Assembly (NCBI RefSeq): GCF_029211265.1
Contig: NZ_JARGEL010000013.1
Coordinates: forward strand, 310,001 to 374,000
Length of the DNA: 64,000 bases
Source of the DNA: Extensimonas soli
Lineage (GTDB): Bacteria > Pseudomonadota > Gammaproteobacteria > Burkholderiales > Burkholderiaceae_C
Direction of reading: 5' to 3'
Shown: in pieces, positions 35,601 to 43,445 of the stretch
Numbering within the stretch: position 1 is the first letter of the stretch
Layout: every line of letters begins with the position of its first letter
Notes under the pieces: model-generated
What the model was told of the DNA's origin: nothing
Databases searched by the model: none
The model's input: only the letters and a program-made list of their open reading frames with translations
Translations under genes and position numbers: made by a program

Positions 35601-36076
35601 CTGTCTCCAGTAATTTGGTAGATTACACCACCAAGAAAGGTTGGTATATTGATCTGCCTACTTCAGGAGAACGTATCAACACTCAGCCCTCCGCGTATTT
35701 GACGAATGTGGTGTTTACAACGAATATTCCGAGCAGTACCAAATGCGATCCAGGTGGAAGCAGTTGGGAGTACGTCGTCAAGGCGCAGACCGGCGGTGTA
35801 GCCGATTATGCGACTACTGGGGCTGTTTCTGGGATATTTCTTGGCAATGTGTTGGCCAGTGCCCCGGTTCTCTTTCAATTGCCCAATGGTGATTGGCGCA
35901 CTATCGTACATACATCCGCGCCGCTTTCTACTGCGCCAGGCGGCAGTTTTCGAGGTGGAGGTGGCGGTGGATGTATTTTGGGTCCGAATAATACGCTTAT
36001 CTGCAGCCCTCCAGCCCCGCCTATATTGCCAAGTAACGTAAAGAGAACCTGGCGCCAGATTTATCTTTATCAATAA
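32633..36076 (+). CDS. pilY1: Type IV pilus tip-associated adhesin PilY1
   Basis: The 1147-residue exported protein has a signal peptide ending near VQA (residue ~52). An N-terminal von Willebrand A-like domain follows, with the MIDAS motif DNSQS (residue ~77) and LVTDGLP (~357). The C-terminal PilY1 beta-propeller starts near 632 (LGDLINSEPVLV) and holds a calcium-loop candidate, DFNNTDGVTSGGD, near 723. PilY1 controls pilus extension, adhesion and surface sensing. Start GTG 32633 is chosen because AAAGGA lies six bases upstream; ATG 32696, also with a site (AAGGG), would give a more usual 31-residue signal. The tail has a Gly-rich stretch and two Cys. Confidence 0.92.
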   Translation: MQKRFPLPVATKSPRFFKGLTMYMPPYFARCTSAISIALALLLGLMVASVQAASTDIADVPMAVSNMVTPNVLVIYDNSQSMDAYMGGTLVSGNDPNTRGNIGRSVMRNAITTYRSSFNWGLMTYAMSGTPALRNTYAYYLGSNAGMVFTNDCVGFVAGNPPTVGVSASNGGRNCIANPQPFSGGLYVTYDKSGDDFDILDVLYTTGVYTGLWGLTAGTGTSYNVYTGHNLVNSWNSGQFTGGQGTWSFTPTDAGYLSNNPPITRQVYMPRGWGYIADITGAGVLNEPVAADSTTHYNKLQSLLGNETNSATGEVKNGAVFTPLLGSLQSSKTYFSSSFGGKTSPVQYSCQQNFVMLVTDGLPTGDTSGNLYSASDRANTCVWSTSTNACTTGSFGTAATNAINAAKDLRTTSVSAKTSTNPDGTGSVTGKYDVQTYVVALGETVANANAMAVMHSMAYNGGTGKAIPANDAVSFQNAITQISDDITAKVGAAAAVTMTSPRVTATDNASYASSYNSGTWTGDLYANAVDTSTGVPSSTSLWSAGSAGAQLDLRTSGDRFIVTATDSPGSTGGVQFQPTSASTPTKLSAAQQTLLNTPSVTPADGAAVLAYLRGDRSGESAGTYRPRAHLLGDLINSEPVLVREPNASYTDTGYASFKTSQASRTRVLFQGANDGMLHAFRADTGAEAWAYIPNMVMGNLNNLSSKNGFVHKYYVDGTPVTADVDFNNTDGVTSGGDWRTILVGGLAKGGRGYYALNVTNPVASSEADAAGKALWEFPNSISDATARTAATKNMGYSFGKPIIAKTTAKGWVVLVTSGYNNGTNAGDSGGDGLGHLFVVNPRNGNLIVDLATTGCTTTPAANPCGLAQISVSMASDNTIEYVYGGDLKGNVWRFDLTGSLSSSWSVAKFATLKDASNVVQPITTAPTLKKLSDGTRMVLVGTGEYLGNSDVSTTQAQTMYGLKDSLTTIPDPLRSSLVQQTVTTSGSTRTVSSNLVDYTTKKGWYIDLPTSGERINTQPSAYLTNVVFTTNIPSSTKCDPGGSSWEYVVKAQTGGVADYATTGAVSGIFLGNVLASAPVLFQLPNGDWRTIVHTSAPLSTAPGGSFRGGGGGGCILGPNNTLICSPPAPPILPSNVKRTWRQIYLYQ

Positions 36077-36119
36077 ATTAAAAATATCTTGTCGTTGCAA
36101 AATGGCGAAGAGGTTTGAA

Positions 36120-36491
36120 ATGCGCGCACTTCGTTTGTCCTTACTGATTATTTTTTCTTTGTTTTCCTGGATTCAGGTTGCGTCTGCTGTGACGCTGCCC
36201 GGAGAAAGTGCTGCAAATCCCTACGATGTAAATTCAGTTGGGATCGTGGAACGTGGTGGAGTCGTGGATGCGGTTGATTTCTCCAAGAGAATATTGGTCG
36301 TGGATGGGGTGAATTACCATTTCCAGGCAATGCCAGTCGTGGTGCATCTTCGATCTGGGATTGGGGATGAAAAATCTCTGAAGCCTCGAATGACGATTCG
36401 CTTCACTACATCACGCAACAACCATTCTGCACAGGATCAGATTCAGGAAATCTGGGTGACTGGATACAGGCCAAAACCTGTTTTGAAATGA
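36120..36491 (+). CDS. Small exported protein between pilY1 and pilin, PilY2-like by position
   Basis: The 123-residue product has a signal peptide ([15 protein letters not shown]..., cleavage near ASA at residue ~24). The compact mature domain has [20 protein letters not shown] and a repeated Val/Arg pattern suggestive of a small beta barrel. The start is ATG 36120, six bases after AAGAGG; an ATG at 36102 lacks a site. In Pseudomonas a small gene, pilY2, occupies this same place and affects pilus assembly. Sequence similarity to PilY2 cannot be shown here, so the name is positional. Confidence 0.65.
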   Translation: MRALRLSLLIIFSLFSWIQVASAVTLPGESAANPYDVNSVGIVERGGVVDAVDFSKRILVVDGVNYHFQAMPVVVHLRSGIGDEKSLKPRMTIRFTTSRNNHSAQDQIQEIWVTGYRPKPVLK

Positions 36492-36513
36492 TTTTGTGTC
36501 GGGAGTATGTGGA

Positions 36514-37029
36514 ATGTCCTTTTTTTTGCCTTGTATGGAAAAGTCATATCGTTTGAGGCTCAAAGGTTTTACCCTGATTGAACTCATGATCACCATAGCC
36601 ATCGTTGCAATTCTCGCAGCGGTTGCTTTGCCGGCTTATACCAGTTACGTGGCGCGTGCGCGGCGGGCGGATGCACGCACCCAGTTGATGCAGGTTGCAC
36701 AGTTCATGCAACGGTTTTATGCAGCAAACGATAGCTATAGTACGGATCGCAGCAATAATAGCGTGGCGGCCGATATCCCCGCGAACTTGACGGTTTCGCC
36801 ATCCGATGGAACGGCGATTTATCAGCTCAACACCAGCATCACTAGTGTGGGGAGCCCTACGTTCACGGTAACCGTGAATGCTTACACTCTGACAATGGCT
36901 CCGATTTCTGGCAGACAGGCAGCTACCGACGAGTGCGGCATTTTTTCCCTTACCTCGACAGGAGTAAGAGGGGTTATAGTGGGTGGCGTTGCCGGCAATG
37001 CTGCCTTGCGCGACAAGTGCTGGAAATGA
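36514..37029 (+). CDS. pilE: PilE-like type IV pilin
   Basis: The 171-residue prepilin has LKG followed by [24 protein letters not shown], with Glu at +5. The Y-x-x-R-R-x-D-A-R helix continuation and the C-terminal Cys pair (CGIF... DKCWK) form the D-region disulfide of PilE-type minor pilins. The start ATG 36514 has GGGAG eight bases upstream and gives an 18-residue leader; ATG 36535 gives a shorter leader without a ribosome site. It is likely the last minor pilin of the operon. The O-ligase gene follows immediately. Confidence 0.88.
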   Translation: MSFFLPCMEKSYRLRLKGFTLIELMITIAIVAILAAVALPAYTSYVARARRADARTQLMQVAQFMQRFYAANDSYSTDRSNNSVAADIPANLTVSPSDGTAIYQLNTSITSVGSPTFTVTVNAYTLTMAPISGRQAATDECGIFSLTSTGVRGVIVGGVAGNAALRDKCWK

Positions 37030-39264
37030 GTGTGCGTTTTGCCCTTGCGGAATGACACTTTTATCGGCGGCGCGTTCGTTTTCCCCGCAAAACGCTGGCA
37101 TTTGACTAAATTTCGAGTCGATGGGGCCGCTCTGTCACTCGCATTGATGATGGTCGTGGTGCCTGCCATGGGCGCGCGGCATGAAGCGCCTCTGCAAGAT
37201 ACCCTCAAATCCGCGGGTGTGGCTTTTTTTGTTTTGACGGCAGCTTTCCTTTATTTTTGGCGCCTGCGTGTCCTGGGGGCAAAGACCGTCCAATGGCATG
37301 GTTTGTTGATTTTTCCAACGACTTTGGCGTTTTATGCGTTGGGCAGCATGGTTTGGTCGCATGCCTACCTTGGGGGCGTGGAGGCAATTCGCTGGCTCAT
37401 GTTTGGCCTGATCGTGTTTTTAGGCATGAACGTCTGGACGATCAGGCGGGTTGCCTTGCTTGCCTGGGGCATTCATCTTGGTGCCGTCCTGGCCTCACTA
37501 TGGGCAGCGTTGCAGTTCTGGTATGACTGGCAATTTTTTGCCCAGGGTCCGAACCCTGCATCGACTTTCGTCAATCGCAACTTTTTTGCGGAATTCGTGG
37601 TTTGCACTTTGCCGTTTTCTGTTTTGCTGCTGACCCGAGTGCGCGACAAGACATCGGTTTTTTTGCTGGCGTTTTCTTTGGCTTTCAACGTCGTGGCCCT
37701 GATGATGGCGGGAACACGATCTGCCTTGCTGGGGCTTGCGTTGCTGACGGTTTTGCTGCCCATTTTGGTGGTGCGCTATCGTCATGGGGTGGTTTCGGTC
37801 GGGTGGAGCATGGGGCGTGGATTGGCGCTCGCTGGCGTGTTGGGGGCTTCGGTTTTTGCGCTTGGTAGCATACCTACGGCAAATGCTTCATTGATAGTGG
37901 GGGTGCACAGAGACAGCGCTATTGAGCGTGCTGTCAAGCGTTCCATCTCGATGGCGGATGCGGATGAATACCGCAGCGGATCGTTTTCCATTCGGGCGCG
38001 GCTGTGGCGGGCGACCGGGAGGATGATCCAGGCCAACCCATTCTTGGGTGTGGGTGCGGGTGCATGGGAAGTGCACATTCCGCGTTACCAGGAAGCCGGC
38101 AGCCAACTCGAGACCGATTATTACGCCCACAATGAATTTTTGCAGCTGCTCGCCGAGTATGGCGTATTCGGAGTAGCTGTGCTGGCCGGTTTATTGGCCT
38201 ATTTGGGGTGGGCGGCTTATCGCACCCTGCACATTTCCGGGGCAACTGCTGCTGGGGCCAGCGAAGCGCTTTTGCGTGCGTTGACATTGTCCAGTTTGCT
38301 GGTTTTCTTCCTGGTCAGCAATGCAGGATTTCCCTGGCGCATGGCGGGTACTGGTGCTTTGTTTGCTTTGAGTTTATCCGTTCTAGCAGCATCGGATGTG
38401 AGGCTTGAATACCTGCCTCGCTGGTGCGTGCGCTTGGGGGTCTGGAAGGAAGGTCTTGTCGTTTTCTTCCTGTGCATCACGGCAATTTGTAGTGGAGTCG
38501 CCATATACATCGCGAAGCAGGCTATCGAATGTGAAACCAAACTGATCGAGGCCACCAAAATTGCTCTGACCATCGCGAAATCCGGCTATCCGAATGACCC
38601 GCGCTGGCAGCCATTGAAGACGCAAATGCTGCAATTGCTGCGTGAAGGCATCTCCATCAATCCGCACTATCGCAAACTCACCCCGATCGCTGCCGATGCC
38701 ATGGCAGGTTGGGGCGACTGGAAGAATGCTCTTTGGGTTTGGGAGTCCGTCCTTTCTTCGCGGCCTTACGTAGTGGTCTTGCTTGCGAATGTGGCGCGTG
38801 CGCACGTTTACGCGGGGGACTACGCCAAGGCACAGGAATATCTGCAACGCGCGCAAGCGCTGCAGCCTGCGGCGCCGTCGCTGCTTTCGTTGGAAGTCAT
38901 TCTGTTGAGCAAGACCGGCCGCGAGCAGCAGGCCGCCGTGCGCGCCATGGAATTACTGAAAAAGGGTTTTGTCGATCCGGACCTTGTGCAGGCCGCCTAT
39001 ACCCTGGGAATACGCAATCAGGATTGGACTTTATCTATCCAGGCATTGCAGGCGGGCATCAGCGCATGGCCGGCACGTGCGATGGATGGTTGGATGAAAC
39101 TGGGGAATATCTATAGTTCTCCTTCTGTGCATGAGGAAGAAAAGGCCTTGCAGGCTTATCGGGCCGCGCTGGCTGCAGCACCCCCGGTCATGCGAGAGAA
39201 GGTGTGGGCAGAGATCCCTTCAGCGTATCGGTCAAGGCTGCAGGAATCAACGGCGGTACGCTGA
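37030..39264 (+). CDS. O-antigen ligase/PglL-type O-oligosaccharyltransferase with C-terminal TPR region
   Basis: The 744-residue protein has about a dozen membrane helices in residues 30-490. The Wzy_C core is seen as ASTFVNRNFFAEF (~179), AGTRSALLGL (~230) and the conserved His of YYAHNEFLQLLAEYG (~363). After the last helix comes a ~240-residue soluble part with tetratricopeptide-like repeats (e.g. ARAHVYAGDYAKAQEYLQRA, 20 residues). Such enzymes move lipid-linked glycans to O-antigen or, as PglL/TfpO, to Ser/Thr of pilins. It starts directly after the pilin stop (GTG 37030, ATGAGTG context), which favours pilin as substrate. The start is uncertain. Confidence 0.8.
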   Translation: MCVLPLRNDTFIGGAFVFPAKRWHLTKFRVDGAALSLALMMVVVPAMGARHEAPLQDTLKSAGVAFFVLTAAFLYFWRLRVLGAKTVQWHGLLIFPTTLAFYALGSMVWSHAYLGGVEAIRWLMFGLIVFLGMNVWTIRRVALLAWGIHLGAVLASLWAALQFWYDWQFFAQGPNPASTFVNRNFFAEFVVCTLPFSVLLLTRVRDKTSVFLLAFSLAFNVVALMMAGTRSALLGLALLTVLLPILVVRYRHGVVSVGWSMGRGLALAGVLGASVFALGSIPTANASLIVGVHRDSAIERAVKRSISMADADEYRSGSFSIRARLWRATGRMIQANPFLGVGAGAWEVHIPRYQEAGSQLETDYYAHNEFLQLLAEYGVFGVAVLAGLLAYLGWAAYRTLHISGATAAGASEALLRALTLSSLLVFFLVSNAGFPWRMAGTGALFALSLSVLAASDVRLEYLPRWCVRLGVWKEGLVVFFLCITAICSGVAIYIAKQAIECETKLIEATKIALTIAKSGYPNDPRWQPLKTQMLQLLREGISINPHYRKLTPIAADAMAGWGDWKNALWVWESVLSSRPYVVVLLANVARAHVYAGDYAKAQEYLQRAQALQPAAPSLLSLEVILLSKTGREQQAAVRAMELLKKGFVDPDLVQAAYTLGIRNQDWTLSIQALQAGISAWPARAMDGWMKLGNIYSSPSVHEEEKALQAYRAALAAAPPVMREKVWAEIPSAYRSRLQESTAVR

Positions 39265-39295
39265 ATTGCTGGGCCAGGTGTCAAAGAGGGTTGTG

Positions 39296-40420
39296 ATGGC
39301 AGCAGGTGCCTTGTCTTTTATCCCGCCTCCCATGCTCGAGGCACTCGCCCTGGCGCAGCAGGGCTTGCTGCGCACGTCTCCGAACCCGCGCGTGGGCTGT
39401 GTGCTGGTGGATACGCAGGGGCGCATGATTGGGCGGGGCTCCACGCAACGGGCGGGCGGGCCGCATGCGGAGATCATGGCGCTGCGCGATGCCCTGGCGC
39501 AGGGGCATTCGACGCGAGGGGCGACGGCTTACGTCACGCTGGAGCCGTGCGCGCACCAGGGGCGCACGGGGCCGTGTTGCGATGCCTTGACCGAGGCTGG
39601 CATTGCCAAAGTGGTGGCGTCAATCACCGATCCCAATCCGCGTGTGGCAGGGCAGGGCTTTGCGCGATTGCGTGCTGCGGGCGTGCAGGTGGAGGTCGGC
39701 CCTGGTGCAGAAGCTGCGCGCGAGCTCAACCTGGGGTTTTTCAGCCGCATGGTGCGCAAGACGCCTTGGGTGCGCATGAAGGTGGCGGCATCGCTCGATG
39801 GTGTCACGGCGCTGCCCAATGGGGCGAGTCAGTGGATCACTTCGCCCGAGGCGCGCCGCGACGGCCATGCCTGGCGGGCACGGGCCTGCGCCGTGCTCAC
39901 GGGCATAGGGACGGTGCTGGCCGACGATCCGCGGCTCGATGTGCGCGAGGTGCCCACGGAGCGGCAGCCTGCGCTGGTACTGGTGGACAGCGCCTTGCAG
40001 GTGCCGCTGGATGCATCGATTTTCATAGCTGATCGTGGTGCCTACATCTTCACTGCAAGCCAAAATGATGCAAAAAAACAGGCACTGGAGGAGCGTGGGG
40101 TGCAGGTCATCACGTTGCCCGATGCGCACGGCAAGGTGGACTTGGCGGCCATGCTGACGGACCTTGCGCTGCGTGCCGAGGTGAATGAGCTGCACGTCGA
40201 GGCGGGCTACAAGCTCAACGGGTCCTTGCTGCGCGCCGGGTTGGTCGATGAGTTGCTGGTGTATCTGGCGCCCAAGCTCCTAGGCGCAGGCGCCGGGATG
40301 GCACAACTGGGTGAACTGACCGCCCTGGCGCAGGCGCAGGAGCTCGAATTTAAGGCGCAGGATCGAGTCGGACCAGACCTTCGCGTTTTGGCGCGCATTC
40401 GCGGGCGAGACCGTTTTTAG
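39296..40420 (+). CDS. ribD: Bifunctional riboflavin deaminase-reductase RibD
   Basis: The 374-residue enzyme carries out the second and third steps of riboflavin synthesis. The N-terminal deaminase has the zinc site HAE (GGPHAEIMAL, ~54) and PCAHQGRTGPC. The C-terminal NADPH reductase begins around residue 150 (WVRMKVAASLDG) and includes GPDLRVLARI near the end. The start MAAGALSF follows AGAGGG at a good distance. It lies 31 bases after the O-ligase, so it may be read through from the pilus operon. Confidence 0.95.
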   Translation: MAAGALSFIPPPMLEALALAQQGLLRTSPNPRVGCVLVDTQGRMIGRGSTQRAGGPHAEIMALRDALAQGHSTRGATAYVTLEPCAHQGRTGPCCDALTEAGIAKVVASITDPNPRVAGQGFARLRAAGVQVEVGPGAEAARELNLGFFSRMVRKTPWVRMKVAASLDGVTALPNGASQWITSPEARRDGHAWRARACAVLTGIGTVLADDPRLDVREVPTERQPALVLVDSALQVPLDASIFIADRGAYIFTASQNDAKKQALEERGVQVITLPDAHGKVDLAAMLTDLALRAEVNELHVEAGYKLNGSLLRAGLVDELLVYLAPKLLGAGAGMAQLGELTALAQAQELEFKAQDRVGPDLRVLARIRGRDRF

Positions 40421-40437
40421 CGGCCTGCTGGCCCGGT

Positions 40438-40764
40438 TCACTTGTGCGTGTACCCCAAACACGCCCCCGCATTCGGCATGCCGCGGCATTCGCGGTACAG
40501 GCGGCGGTCGCGCTCGGCGGTGGTTTCTTCGCTGGGGCTGCGCTGGTGGGTGATGCGCACGCTGTGGTTTTTCTTGCGTGCCGTGCTGGTGTTGCCCACG
40601 CTGGTCGTCGCGTCGCCCGAACTGGATTTTTTGCTCGCGGCGAGAGCCGCCTGGGGCAGGGCACTGAGGCTCAAAGCAAAACACAAGGCAAAAAGGGCAT
40701 TTCTCGAGGAACAGCGTGCGTGACGTGCTATATCTTTTGCAGGTTTATGCGTGGTAGAGGACAT
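40438..40764 (-). CDS. Small secreted protein of unknown function
   Basis: The 108-residue product has a signal peptide (residues ~20-42, LFALCFALSLSALPQAALA) followed by a Ser/Thr/Lys-rich mature part. It ends with a conserved-looking motif, RDRRLYRECRGMPNAGACL, holding two Cys. I know short exported proteins with this ending in related genera but no function. The start ATG 40762-40764 is preferred for its GGA spacing; 40770 is an alternative. It converges on ribD. Confidence 0.65.
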   Translation of the reverse strand: MSSTTHKPAKDIARHARCSSRNALFALCFALSLSALPQAALAASKKSSSGDATTSVGNTSTARKKNHSVRITHQRSPSEETTAERDRRLYRECRGMPNAGACLGYTHK

Positions 40765-40841
40765 GGGCATTCCAAAAAGTTGAGTGTGAAGTGTGAATGG
40801 CAACCGATAGGATAGAGGACTGTTCCACTGCACATACTGCC

Positions 40842-42044
40842 ATGCGCCAAGCCGTTTTGAACCTCGAAGAATCCCGTATCCGTGAAGTGGCCAACGCCGG
40901 CCTGGGGCGCAGCGACGTGCTGGCGTTCTGGTTTGGCGAGAGTGACGAGGGCACGCCCGAGGTGGTGCGCCAGGCGGCCGTAGCCTCGATAGAGCGGGGC
41001 GAGACGTTTTATTCGCACAACCTGGGCCTGCCCGAGTTGCGCGCAGAGATCGCCGCGTACATGAGCGAGCTGCATCGTCCCGTGGCGCCCGAGCGCGTCG
41101 TCGTGACTTCGGGCGGCGTGAATGCGCTGATGCTGGCCGTGCAGGCGCTCGTCGATGCGGGCGACGAGGTGGTCGCCGTGACGCCCGTGTGGCCCAACTT
41201 GACGGCGCAGCCGCAGATCATGGGCGCGCGCCTGCAGTGCGTGCCGCTGCGCCCGCAGCCGGGGGGCGCGTGGGCGCTCGACCTGGATGCCTTGCTGGCC
41301 GCGATCACGCCGCGCACGCGCTTGCTGATCCTGAACGCACCGAACAATCCCACGGGCTGGACTTTGCGCCCCGAGGAGCAGCGCGCCATCCTCGCGCATT
41401 GCCGCCGCACGGGCACCTGGATTCTGGCCGACGAGGTGTACGAGCGCCTGTATTACGCGCCCTCGCCAAAGGCTTGCGCGCCGAGCTTCCTCGACCTGGC
41501 CGAGCCCGACGACCGGCTGGTGGTGGTGCACAGCTTTTCCAAGAGCTTTTTGATGACGGGTTGGCGCCTGGGCTGGCTGGTGCTGCCGCCTGCCGCGGTG
41601 CACCACGTGGGCAAGCTGGTGGAATTCAACACTTCGTGCACGAGCGTGTTCACGCAGCGCGCGGGCATCGCGGCGCTGCAGCACGCCGACGCCATCACGC
41701 CGCGCGTGGTGGCGCACCTGCGCAAGTGCCGCGATACGCTGCTGCCTTTGCTGCAGGCGCTACCGGGCGTGGAAGTGGCCACGCCGCTGGGCGGCATGTA
41801 CGCGTTTTTTCGCCTGCACGGGCACGACGATTCCCTCGCCACGGCCAAGCGCCTGGTCACCGAGGCTGGGCTGGGCCTGGCCCCGGGCAACGCCTTCGGC
41901 CCCGAGGCCCAAGGCTGGCTGCGCTGGTGCTTCGCTTCGCACGATCCAGCGCGTTTGGTGCAGGGGGTGGAGCGGTTGAAGGGGTGGCTGCAAGTGCAAG
42001 GGGGTGCCGGTGTGAATGGTTCGCGCGGCAGGCCGGAACGCTGA
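40842..42044 (+). CDS. PLP-dependent aminotransferase, class I/II
   Basis: The 400-residue fold-type I aminotransferase has the PLP Lys in SFSKSFLMTGWRLGW, the NAPNNPTGW loop and the substrate Arg region near the C-terminus (WLRWCFA). It resembles AspC-like aminotransferases acting on aspartate, aromatic or branched amino acids; the substrate cannot be fixed. The start at 40842 (MRQAVLNLEESRIREV) places the conserved region at the N-terminus; an in-frame ATG at 40797 adds 15 residues. It is divergent from the small secreted protein gene. Confidence 0.88.
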   Translation: MRQAVLNLEESRIREVANAGLGRSDVLAFWFGESDEGTPEVVRQAAVASIERGETFYSHNLGLPELRAEIAAYMSELHRPVAPERVVVTSGGVNALMLAVQALVDAGDEVVAVTPVWPNLTAQPQIMGARLQCVPLRPQPGGAWALDLDALLAAITPRTRLLILNAPNNPTGWTLRPEEQRAILAHCRRTGTWILADEVYERLYYAPSPKACAPSFLDLAEPDDRLVVVHSFSKSFLMTGWRLGWLVLPPAAVHHVGKLVEFNTSCTSVFTQRAGIAALQHADAITPRVVAHLRKCRDTLLPLLQALPGVEVATPLGGMYAFFRLHGHDDSLATAKRLVTEAGLGLAPGNAFGPEAQGWLRWCFASHDPARLVQGVERLKGWLQVQGGAGVNGSRGRPER

Positions 42045-42111
42045 TCCGCGTGATTTCTGCACGAGACATGCACCGAAAAGAGAGGCTCATCTATGACGAT
42101 CCACCAGCCGA

Positions 42112-42486
42112 TCATTGTGCGTTGCGGTCTTCGTCGTCGGCATCTTGGCGCACTGAGGGCAGTTGCTTGAGTAATTCCGGTAGCGCTGTCTGCACGGTGT
42201 CCCACACCACATCGAGGTTGATGTCGAAGTAGCCGTGGGCGATGCGGTTGCGCATACCGCGCATATTGCGCCACGGCACTTGCCCGTGTGCCTGAGCGAA
42301 CTCGGCATAGCCATCCATCACCTTCGTGACAGCCTCGCCGATGACGATGAGGCTCATGATGACGGCCTGCTGGGTTCGCTTGTCCTCAAGGAAATCCTCT
42401 TTGGCCAAGCCCTCTACGAAGCCGCACGCATCGGCTGCGGCCTGCTGTATGTGGTCGAGGTAGTCGGGCAGGCGGTTTTCACTCAT
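42112..42486 (-). CDS. hepT: HepT-family HEPN toxin (DUF86)
   Basis: The 124-residue helical protein carries the HEPN RNase motif in the extended form R79-x4-H84-x-Y86 (RNRIAHGY). Arg and His form the ribonuclease site. The Tyr is the residue that the partner MntA modifies with AMP in characterised pairs, which silences the toxin. Its ATG overlaps the mntA stop by ATGA. An acidic C-terminal tail ([10 protein letters not shown]) follows the domain. Confidence 0.93.
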   Translation of the reverse strand: MSENRLPDYLDHIQQAAADACGFVEGLAKEDFLEDKRTQQAVIMSLIVIGEAVTKVMDGYAEFAQAHGQVPWRNMRGMRNRIAHGYFDINLDVVWDTVQTALPELLKQLPSVRQDADDEDRNAQ

Positions 42487-42773
42487 ACCGGCTGCGCCTC
42501 CGCGAGCACCTTGGCTCGGAACTTCGGCGGCAAATCGGTCGGGGTCAGCACATCGACGTGAATGCCGAGCAGTGATTCCAGTTCATCTTGCAAGCCGCCC
42601 AGGTCGAACAGTGTTGCGCCAGGCAGCGCATCGACCAGCAGATCAATGTCGCTGCCGTCCTGGTCGGTGCCATGCAGCACCGAGCCGAAGACGCGCGGGT
42701 TCGCTGTGCGGAAGCGGCTTACCGCTTCGCGCACTGCACTTCGCTTCATGTCAAGCACAACGGATGGTCGCAT
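42483..42773 (-). CDS. mntA: MntA-family nucleotidyltransferase antitoxin
   Basis: The 96-residue minimal nucleotidyltransferase has the exact G30-S31-x10-D42-x-D44 catalytic signature and so is probably active as an AMP-transferase on HepT. The start MRPSVVL is chosen because AAGGA lies six bases upstream; an ATG two codons earlier exists. The antitoxin-first order and overlap with hepT are normal. No symmetric operator is evident upstream, and the pair is just upstream of rpsO on the opposite strand. Confidence 0.92.
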   Translation of the reverse strand: MRPSVVLDMKRSAVREAVSRFRTANPRVFGSVLHGTDQDGSDIDLLVDALPGATLFDLGGLQDELESLLGIHVDVLTPTDLPPKFRAKVLAEAQPV

Positions 42774-42889
42774 GGGCATCCTTTCTTATCGAAACTTATC
42801 GAAACTCGTTGAACCCAGAGGGTAAGGGGGCCAAAGGGGACATTACTACTTTGGGCCCACGCAGGCAATGGGCCAGCGCATTGGGCCGC

Positions 42890-42895
42890 TATAAT
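42890..42895 (+). promoter_or_regulatory. Probable rpsO promoter (-10) and 5' stem
   Basis: TATAAT lies at 42890-42895. Just after it, at the expected 5' end of the transcript, GTTTTGCA (42902-42909) and TGCAAAAC (42913-42920) form a perfect 8-bp hairpin with a 3-base loop. Such a 5' stem could stabilise the rpsO mRNA. No convincing -35 is seen. Confidence 0.55.
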
Positions 42896-43018
42896 CCACA
42901 GGTTTTGCATGGTGCAAAACGCACGCCGCGTGGCTCGTTCCGGCCGCTGGCGCAAGTTCAAACCCGGGTTGCAAGGGCTGTTGCCCATCGTCTGCGCCCG
43001 ATTCTTTCAGGAAAACCC

Positions 43019-43285
43019 ATGATCGCATCTTCCATCAAGGCCGAAGTCATTCAGGCCAACGCCCGTGCTGCCAACGACACCGGCAGCCCCGAGGTTCAAG
43101 TCGCGCTGCTCACTGCGCGCATCAACGAACTCACCCCGCACTTCAAGACCCACGCCAAGGACCACCATGGCCGTCGCGGTCTGCTGCGCATGGTGAGCCG
43201 CCGCCGCAAGCTGCTCGACTACCTCAAGGCCAAGGACGCCGACCGCTACACCGCGCTGATCGCCAAGCTGGGGCTGCGCAAGTAA
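43019..43285 (+). CDS. rpsO: 30S ribosomal protein S15
   Basis: The 88-residue protein matches S15: residues 20-40 with [17 protein letters not shown] and the [18 protein letters not shown] segment that binds 16S rRNA helix 22. The ATG at 43019 follows CAGGAAAACCC. It is followed by a terminator and then pnp, the conserved rpsO-pnp arrangement. Confidence 0.97.
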   Translation: MIASSIKAEVIQANARAANDTGSPEVQVALLTARINELTPHFKTHAKDHHGRRGLLRMVSRRRKLLDYLKAKDADRYTALIAKLGLRK

Positions 43286-43303
43286 TTCGTATCGTATGCA
43301 TCG

Positions 43304-43342
43304 AACGCCTGGGTTAGTCATGCGCTAGCTCAGGCGTTTTTT
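43304..43342 (+). terminator. rpsO terminator
   Basis: AACGCCTG (43304-43311) pairs with CAGGCGTT (43331-43338), with a 19-base loop that has some further pairing, and is followed by a T-run ending at 43342. It lies 18 bases after the rpsO stop and separates rpsO from pnp, though partial read-through is usual at this junction. Confidence 0.8.
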
Positions 43343-43375
43343 GCTTCGGAGCCACACTGCAGAGCGAAGCTGTGT

Positions 43376-43424
43376 CATTCCAATGGCCTTGGCCCGGCGC
43401 CGGGCGGGCAGGGTCACTGGAATG
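43376..43424 (+). promoter_or_regulatory. Long stem-loop in the pnp leader
   Basis: CATTCCA (43376-43382) pairs with TGGAATG (43418-43424), and pairing continues with few mismatches (ATGGCCTTGG against the GGGTCAC side) to a GC-rich centre near GGCGCC. It forms a ~20-bp stem 70 bases before pnp. In E. coli the pnp leader has a similar RNase III-cut hairpin through which PNPase represses its own mRNA; the same role is suggested here by position only. Confidence 0.5.
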
Positions 43425-43445
43425 GCATCGTGTTCTGAATGAGGC

